NCBI GenBank assembly: GCA_902556065.1
Contig: CACDUV010000004.1
Coordinates: 1 to 47,875, forward strand
Reading direction: 5' to 3'
Source of the DNA: an uncultured Pelagibacteraceae bacterium
GTDB taxonomy: Bacteria > Pseudomonadota > Alphaproteobacteria > Pelagibacterales > Pelagibacteraceae
DNA length: 47,875 bases
The stretch's first letter is position 1, and each line of letters opens with the position of its first letter. Both the position numbers and the translations under genes were made by a program. Of this stretch, positions 42,841 to 47,875 are shown in pieces. Under the pieces are notes generated by a model, which was not told the origin of the DNA, did not search any database, and saw nothing but the letters and a program-made list of their open reading frames with translations.

Positions 42841-43705
42841 ATAAATCTCTCAAATATATAATTACAGCAAACCAGATTATAATAAAACTTACTAATTTAT
42901 TAAATGAGAAAACTTCATCGTAATAAAAAAAACCTAATAAAAATTGAAGAGTTGGAGTAATATAAAAAATCATTCCTGACGGTCCTAATCCACATAATTC
43001 AACTCCTCTTACATATAAAAATAGAGGTATTACTGTCATTGGACCTGCCAAAAATATTATTAACATCATCGAAGGATTGGATAATGAGAAATCATTGTAA
43101 CCTTTAGCTGCAATCATATAGAATATAATAATTGCAATTGGAAATATAAATAAGCTTTCTATTAAAAGACCAATATCAGTTTCTACATTTATTTTTTTTC
43201 TTACTAAATTGTAAAAACCCCAACTTAAAGCTACAATTATGCCAACCCAAGGAAGTGATTTTAAGCTTACAAAAATTAAATATAAAATTGATAAAATAAC
43301 TAACGTAATTGAAAATATTCTTTTATTATTTAATTTCTCTTTAAAAAAAATATAACCAAGAAGAACACTTAATATTGGCATTATAAAATAACCAAAACTA
43401 GCATCTATTATTCTGTTGGTAGCAATAGCGTAAATCCAAACTCCCCAATTTATAAAAATCAAGAAACCTGAAATAAATAAATAAATAAGATTTTGTTTAC
43501 TTTTAATTATTTTAAAAAAAATATCCCATTTAGAAAATAAGAAGGTAGTTAATATTAAAGTCAAAGTTGTCCATAAACATCTGTGAATTACAAGTTCAAT
43601 ATAACCAATAAAGGTTATATATTTAAAATACAAAACTCCAAAAAAACCCCACCAAAAAGATCCAAATCCAGCGAGTAAAAGCCCTTTATTAAATTCTTTA
43701 TTCAT
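42827..43705 (-). CDS. rarD: EamA-family transporter RarD
   Basis: A 292-residue inner-membrane protein with about ten hydrophobic segments and two EamA repeats. RarD traits are FGSFWWGFFGVLYFKY, ELVIHRCLWTTLTL, WGVWIYAI(A)TNRIIDASFGYFI split across residues 75-98, and GAVTVIPLFLY-like AGPMTVIPLFLYVRG. Substrate unknown. First gene of the long overlapping minus-strand series; its promoter would lie in the 85 bp before tRNA-Ser. Confidence 0.9.
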   Translation of the reverse strand: MNKEFNKGLLLAGFGSFWWGFFGVLYFKYITFIGYIELVIHRCLWTTLTLILTTFLFSKWDIFFKIIKSKQNLIYLFISGFLIFINWGVWIYAIATNRIIDASFGYFIMPILSVLLGYIFFKEKLNNKRIFSITLVILSILYLIFVSLKSLPWVGIIVALSWGFYNLVRKKINVETDIGLLIESLFIFPIAIIIFYMIAAKGYNDFSLSNPSMMLIIFLAGPMTVIPLFLYVRGVELCGLGPSGMIFYITPTLQFLLGFFYYDEVFSFNKLVSFIIIWFAVIIYLRDLYETN

Positions 43706-43790
43706 TGAGCGTTGATATTAGTCGTTAATGATTTTTTTACGACTATTTTATGGTTGAATTAAATAATTATAATTATAAAACCTTGCACAC

Positions 43791-43880
43791 GGAGAGATGG
43801 CTGAGCGGTTGAAAGCACCGGTCTTGAAAACCGGCAAAGGGGCAACTCTTTCCTGGGTTCGAATCCCAGTCTCTCCGCCA
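43791..43880 (+). tRNA. tRNA-Ser (anticodon UGA)
   Basis: A 90-base class II tRNA with genome-encoded CCA: acceptor GGAGAGA, D arm with GGCTGAGCGGTT, anticodon loop GTCTTGAAAAC with UGA, a long variable arm (AAAGGGGCAACTCTTT), T arm CTGGGTTCGAATCCCAG, and TCTCTCC-G-CCA. A TATAAT at 43768-43773 lies 17 bp upstream and may be its -10 box. Confidence 0.97.
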
Positions 43881-43885
43881 TCATT

Positions 43886-44143
43886 TTAATATTTAAAGCT
43901 TTTAAACAATAAACTTATATTGTTTTTTTCAATTTCAATTTCAGTCTGAAAACCGTTATAGAAATTGTATAAGTTTGTATCATCAATATTAAGAAATTTA
44001 TCTAAATCAATTAAATCTTTTTCATGTAAATCATTAATATATTTTTTTACAAATTTACCTAAGAGCTTATCCATTTCCTTGGTACCTCGATAATTTGAAC
44101 GGTAAATAATTTTTTTTTTTAATTCATCTATATTGAAGCTCAT
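43886..44143 (-). CDS. sdhE: Succinate dehydrogenase flavinylation factor SdhE
   Basis: Promotes covalent FAD attachment to SdhA. The 85-residue helical protein carries the family signature YRSNYRGTKEMDKLLGKF, with R19-G20 and E23 of the RGxxE motif, and the weaker C-terminal helices (a LIDLDKFLNIDDTNLYNFYNG segment). In alphaproteobacteria sdhE commonly lies next to and divergent from recG, as here with a 23-bp gap. Confidence 0.9.
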   Translation of the reverse strand: MSFNIDELKKKIIYRSNYRGTKEMDKLLGKFVKKYINDLHEKDLIDLDKFLNIDDTNLYNFYNGFQTEIEIEKNNISLLFKSFKY

Positions 44144-44166
44144 TATTAGAATATAATTAATTTATT

Positions 44167-46218
44167 ATGGATAATAAAACTAATTATGAATATTTATTAT
44201 CTGACTTAACTGCTTTAAGTGGCGTTGGTATAAAAACAACTAATTTACTTAAAAAAAAGAATATTAACAATATCTTTGACTTACTTTGGAAGCTTCCAAA
44301 AGCATATACAGATAGAAGTTTGTCAACAAAAGTCAAAGATTTAAAAATTGGTGAAAATCAAACTGTTACTATTGTAGCAAATAAATATTCGTTTCCACGA
44401 ATTAGAAAATTGCCAAATAGAGTTAAATGTTCAGATGAAACGGGTGAATTAGATTGTGTTTTTTTTAATAGCTATGAGGGATATATAAAAAAAATATTAC
44501 CTTTAGGAAAAGAAATAACCGTAAGTGGAAAAATTGGCTATTTTAAAAATAAATATCAAATTACTAATCCGAAGTATGTTTCTGAGGATTCTAGTTTAAT
44601 AAAACAGGTTCACAATAAATATTCATTAACTGATGGAATATCTGAAAAAATTTATAATAAAATTATTAAACAAATAATAGATAAATTGCCTAACCTTAAA
44701 GAATGGCATTCGAGTAAAATTTTAAATAAATTCAATAATATCAGTTGGAATGATGCCATAAAAGAATTACACAAATATGAAAATATAGGAAAATACAAAG
44801 ATCATTTTTACCAAAGACTTGCCTATGATGAAATATTTGCAACATTTTTAGTTAATTCAGAAATAAGAAAAAAAATAAAAAAATTTAAGAAAAAAAATAA
44901 AATTATTAATTTCATTAAGCAAAAAAAACTAATTAATAATTTAGATTTTTCATTAACAGATGATCAGATCAAATCAGTTAACGAAATAAATAAAGATTTG
45001 GTATCTTCAACAAAAATGTTCAGGCTATTACAAGGGGATGTTGGAAGCGGAAAAACAATTGTTTCGTTGATAGCTGCATTCAATACAATTAATTCTGGTT
45101 TTCAAGTTGCTGTTATGGCTCCTACCGAAATACTAGCTAGACAGCATTATGATTTGGCAAAAAAAATATTTCCTTCAAATATATCGACAAAGTTAATTTC
45201 TGGTAAATCTGACTACAAAGAAAAAAAAATAATCTTAAATGAATTAATAAATAATAATATTAATATTATTTTTGGCACTCATGCAATTTTCCAAAAAACT
45301 GTTAAATTTAAAAAATTAGGACTAATTATTATTGATGAACAACATAAGTTTGGTGTTAATCAAAGAAAAAGATTATCTGATAAAGGAGGAAATGATTGTG
45401 ACGTGTTGTTAATGACTGCAACACCCATTCCAAGGACACTCACAATGACAATTTATGGTGATATGGATTTATCAATTATTAAAGAAAAACCTAAAAACCG
45501 TAAAATGATAAAAACTTACAGTAAATTAGAAAGTAAAATTGAGGATGTAATCAAATTTATAAAAAAAGAGATTAAGTTTGGAAATCAAATATTTTGGGTA
45601 TGTCCTTTGATTGAAGAGTCTAAAAAATTAGACCATACATCAGCAATTAAAAAATTTGAATATTTAAAAAAATTATTCCCTGGTCAAGTCTCAATACTAC
45701 ATGGAAAAACAGATATAAATGAAAAGGAAAAAATATTAAAAAAATTTTTAAATAAAGAATTTAAAATATTAGTATCAACAACTATTATTGAGGTTGGTAT
45801 AGATTTTCCAAATGCAAATGTAATAATAATTGAAAATGCAAATAAATTTGGTCTATCTCAACTTCACCAATTAAGAGGTAGAGTTGGTCGTGGTGAAAAG
45901 GAAGCAACTTGTATTCTAATGTTTAAATCAAACTTAAGTGAAAATGCTAAAAAAAGAATAAATATTTTAAAAGAGACAAACGATGGATTTGTTATTTCAG
46001 AAGAAGATATGAAGATAAGGGGTTTTGGCGATATTTTGGGCTTTAAACAAAGTGGTGTTAAAAATTTCAAGTTAGCAGACCCAATTCAGAATAGTGATTT
46101 ATTTGAATTAGCTGAAAAAGAAATAAAAAGAATTGAACTTGAAAATGAAAATTTAAATAAGTTTAAAGCTTTAATAAAATTATACGACAGAGCAGATATA
46201 ATTAACGATATAGCTTAA
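44167..46218 (+). CDS. recG: ATP-dependent DNA helicase RecG
   Basis: Branch-migration helicase that reverses stalled replication forks. The 683-residue protein has an N-terminal wedge/OB domain (about residues 60-145), Walker A LLQGDVGSGKT near residue 290, DEQH (IIIDEQHKFG), motif III LLMTATPIPRTL, and QLRGRVGRGEKEATC of motif VI. The C-terminal block SEEDMKIRGFGDILGFKQSG is diagnostic for RecG/Mfd relatives. It ends 4 bases into the convergent DUF502 gene. Confidence 0.96.
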   Translation: MDNKTNYEYLLSDLTALSGVGIKTTNLLKKKNINNIFDLLWKLPKAYTDRSLSTKVKDLKIGENQTVTIVANKYSFPRIRKLPNRVKCSDETGELDCVFFNSYEGYIKKILPLGKEITVSGKIGYFKNKYQITNPKYVSEDSSLIKQVHNKYSLTDGISEKIYNKIIKQIIDKLPNLKEWHSSKILNKFNNISWNDAIKELHKYENIGKYKDHFYQRLAYDEIFATFLVNSEIRKKIKKFKKKNKIINFIKQKKLINNLDFSLTDDQIKSVNEINKDLVSSTKMFRLLQGDVGSGKTIVSLIAAFNTINSGFQVAVMAPTEILARQHYDLAKKIFPSNISTKLISGKSDYKEKKIILNELINNNINIIFGTHAIFQKTVKFKKLGLIIIDEQHKFGVNQRKRLSDKGGNDCDVLLMTATPIPRTLTMTIYGDMDLSIIKEKPKNRKMIKTYSKLESKIEDVIKFIKKEIKFGNQIFWVCPLIEESKKLDHTSAIKKFEYLKKLFPGQVSILHGKTDINEKEKILKKFLNKEFKILVSTTIIEVGIDFPNANVIIIENANKFGLSQLHQLRGRVGRGEKEATCILMFKSNLSENAKKRINILKETNDGFVISEEDMKIRGFGDILGFKQSGVKNFKLADPIQNSDLFELAEKEIKRIELENENLNKFKALIKLYDRADIINDIA

Positions 46219-46829
46219 GATTTATTAGAAGTTCCAGCAGAAACTATAAACTTAGAAGCTTCTTCAAAAGACATATTTAAATATATAACATCTTCAACCG
46301 GAAACATTAGCAAAAAACCACTTGTTGGATTAGGTGTTGTAGGAACAAAAACATTTATTAATTTTTTATTTGTCTTCTTCGCCATTTCTCCAGTATTTTC
46401 TTTTGTTGCAAAACCAACCGCCCATACACCTTTTCTGGGATATTCAATTAAGACAACACTTTTTTTTCCATCATCCTTTTTGGAGAAGGTTTCTGTCATT
46501 TGTACTATTGCTGAATAAACGGTTCTTAAAAATGGAATTCTTTTAAATAGATCATCTATTAATTTTAAAATTCTTTTACCAAAAAAAGATAAAGATAAAC
46601 CACCAACTAAAGTAATAAATATTAGAGTTATTACAATTTCCACTCCAGGAATATTAAAAGGAAGATAACTGTTTGGATTTATGTTTTTTGGTATTAAATT
46701 TGAAGATATTCCAATTAAAATTTTGCTAAGGTAAAGTGTAAAACCAATAGGAATTAATACAACTACACCTGCAATAAAGTAATTTCTTAAAGTGAGAGAA
46801 AGAGATTTTTTAGAGCCTTTTTTTGACAT
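46215..46829 (-). CDS. DUF502 family membrane protein
   Basis: A 204-residue protein with two membrane segments (about residues 15-35 and 60-82) and the DUF502 pattern: LRNYFIAGVVVLIPIGFTLYL, IPFLRTVYSAIVQMTETF, VVLIEYPRKGVWAVGFAT and VFVPTTPNPTSGFLLMFP. Widely conserved in alphaproteobacteria and often next to recG; its function is not established. The convergent stop overlaps the recG stop by 4 bp. Confidence 0.92.
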   Translation of the reverse strand: MSKKGSKKSLSLTLRNYFIAGVVVLIPIGFTLYLSKILIGISSNLIPKNINPNSYLPFNIPGVEIVITLIFITLVGGLSLSFFGKRILKLIDDLFKRIPFLRTVYSAIVQMTETFSKKDDGKKSVVLIEYPRKGVWAVGFATKENTGEMAKKTNKKLINVFVPTTPNPTSGFLLMFPVEDVIYLNMSFEEASKFIVSAGTSNKS

Positions 46830-46837
46830 ATTATTTT

Positions 46838-46915
46838 TTAACTATAGCTAGCATAAACAACAAAAATTATTGCAATGATAAATAATACAACTAAAATTTT
46901 ATTATTAAGATTCAT
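46838..46915 (-). CDS. Very small single-helix membrane ORF, candidate
   Basis: An ATG frame of 25 codons: five polar residues, a hydrophobic helix of about 17 residues, then YASYS. It ends 8 bp before the DUF502 gene and fills most of the gap to the M48 peptidase gene, which suggests co-transcription. No ribosome site is clear. It could be a chance frame in AT-rich DNA. Confidence 0.3.
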   Translation of the reverse strand: MNLNNKILVVLFIIAIIFVVYASYS

Positions 46916-46946
46916 GACAATAAATTATTATCAATTTTAGAAAGAA

Positions 46947-47771
46947 ATGAATAGAAGAAAATTTTTAACATATGTTAGCTGCGGTTGTGGAAGCTTACTT
47001 CTTCACTCTTGTACTAGTGCACCCATTACTGACAGAAAACAATTAAAATTAATCCCTGAAGCAAAATTAAATGCTCAAGCGGCACAAGTTTATGAGAAAA
47101 TTAAAAAAAACGAAAAAATGAGTGATGACACTAAAACTCTGAATGAGATAAGAGAAATAGGAAAAAAAATGGAAGATTCCATTAGCGAATATTTTTATAG
47201 AGCTAACCTAGATGATCCAACTGCAAACTTTGATTGGGAATATATTTTAATTGATAAAAAAGTTAGAAATGCATGGTGTATGCCTGGAGGTAAAATTGCA
47301 TTTTATACAGGCATGCTTGATGTAACAAAAAATACAAATGGTCTTGCTGCAGTCATGGGTCATGAAGTTGCTCATGCTGTAGCCAAACATTCTGTAGAAA
47401 GAGCAAGTAGAGGAGCACTAATAAATACTGGAGCACGTATTATAGATATAGCAAGTGGTGGTGTTTTGTCTGACATAAACAGGACAACTGGTATGAACAC
47501 AGTTGGAATGTTAACTCAGTTAGGAATAATGAATCCATTCAATAGAAAACAAGAAAGTGAAGCAGATTATCTTGGTATGATATTTTCTTCTTTGTCAGGT
47601 TATGATATTCGAGAAACTGTAAAAATTTGGGAAAGAATGAAAGAATTTAACAAGGGTAAAGAACCACCTCAATTTATGAGTACGCATCCTTCATCTGATA
47701 CAAGAATTAAACAACTAAACGAATGGATGAATGAAGTAATTTTAGATTATCCACCTATAAAAATTTCTTAG
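46947..47771 (+). CDS. M48-family metallopeptidase lipoprotein
   Basis: Zinc peptidase of the periplasmic YfgC/LoiP type involved in envelope quality control. The 274-residue protein begins with MNRRKFL, then a hydrophobic stretch and a lipobox-like LLHSC (C22); other cysteines nearby (C12, C14) make the cleavage site uncertain. Zinc ligands are H139 and H143 of HEVAH, with E140 catalytic and E203 of ESEAD as third ligand. PGGKIAFYTGML precedes the active site. STHPSSDTRI near the end is typical. Confidence 0.93.
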   Translation: MNRRKFLTYVSCGCGSLLLHSCTSAPITDRKQLKLIPEAKLNAQAAQVYEKIKKNEKMSDDTKTLNEIREIGKKMEDSISEYFYRANLDDPTANFDWEYILIDKKVRNAWCMPGGKIAFYTGMLDVTKNTNGLAAVMGHEVAHAVAKHSVERASRGALINTGARIIDIASGGVLSDINRTTGMNTVGMLTQLGIMNPFNRKQESEADYLGMIFSSLSGYDIRETVKIWERMKEFNKGKEPPQFMSTHPSSDTRIKQLNEWMNEVILDYPPIKIS

Positions 47772-47775
47772 TAGT

Positions 47776-47875
47776 TTAAATCAATTTAATGTAACAAATA
47801 TTACTATATTGAACATTTAATTCATTTTTAAGTTCTCTAGGTAAATGTGCTTCTGAATTTGAAAAAATTGGAGGC
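47776..47875 (-). CDS. C-terminal end of an unidentified protein (partial)
   Basis: On the minus strand a frame is open from the window edge to TAA at 47776-47778, giving 32 residues beginning PPIFSNSEAHLPRELKN. The mixed polar composition and its tail-to-tail position 4 bp from the M48 gene stop suggest a real gene whose start lies outside. Too short to name. Confidence 0.45.
   Translation of the reverse strand, partial: PPIFSNSEAHLPRELKNELNVQYSNICYIKLI

Noticed and set aside
44100-44166. Leader structure between sdhE and recG
   Set aside because: The 23-bp gap is only A/T-rich spacer with no repeat or box.

Overview
This window is a gene-dense, strongly AT-rich stretch (visibly about 70% A+T or more; I did not count it) of an alphaproteobacterial chromosome. 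It almost certainly comes from the SAR11 clade (Pelagibacterales, 'Candidatus Pelagibacter' type). The case rests on alphaproteobacterial gene orders (rpiB-glyA-nrdR-ribD-ribE-ribB-ribH-nusB-thiL; plsX-ihfA-merR; dac-tmk-holB-metG-tatD), near-zero intergenic spacing with many 1-20 bp overlaps, and a tandem SAM-II/SAM-V riboswitch before an O-acetylhomoserine sulfhydrylase gene, an arrangement described from Pelagibacter. Sixty-one protein-coding genes or candidates and three tRNAs are listed.

Layout. 1-2.05 kb: end of rnc, recO and convergent hemB. 2.1-9.5 kb: a + strand run with a 2-oxoglutarate dioxygenase-like gene, rpiB, glyA, nrdR, the riboflavin genes, nusB and thiL. 9.5-12.1 kb: proton-pumping pyrophosphatase hppA and convergent bamE. 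12.1-14.6 kb: cytochrome bc1 chaperone, rpmF, plsX, ihfA, a MerR regulator and rpmG. 14.6-17.6 kb: chorismate mutase, ctaA, then riboswitch-controlled metY. 17.6-22.8 kb: rplM-rpsI, argC, a small lipoprotein, hom and two transporters.

22.8-30.6 kb is the accessory part. It holds a 543-bp gene-free stretch with several inverted repeats, a short alkylguanine-DNA alkyltransferase gene, a DUF2938-like membrane protein, a 56-codon membrane ORF, a complete tyrosine recombinase, four surface-polysaccharide genes on the minus strand, a GIY-YIG protein and tRNA-Glu(UUC). It looks like a variable surface-glycan island beside a tRNA, although no att repeats were found by eye.

30.6-47.9 kb returns to core genes: glpX, an SbmA-like transporter, an NDUFS4-like complex I subunit, tRNA-Pro, a zinc-ribbon membrane protein, nhaA and a secreted glutathione peroxidase. 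A long overlapping minus-strand series follows (MBL hydrolase, tatD, metG, holB, tmk, D,D-carboxypeptidase, SPOR lipoprotein, mltB, rarD). The window ends with tRNA-Ser, sdhE, recG, a DUF502 membrane protein, an M48 lipoprotein peptidase and the tail of one more minus-strand gene.

The most interesting items are the tandem SAM riboswitch, where a 10-bp alternative helix would make SAM-II folding and SAM-V P1 formation compete; a recombinase promoter whose spacer is filled by a perfect inverted repeat; divergent bamE/chaperone start codons sharing two bases; an NrdR zinc ribbon with CxC in place of CxxC; and a nested stem-loop in the gene-free gap. I did not find a clearly novel multi-gene system. 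The DUF2938/56-aa/alkyltransferase group and the structured gap are the best places to look for one.
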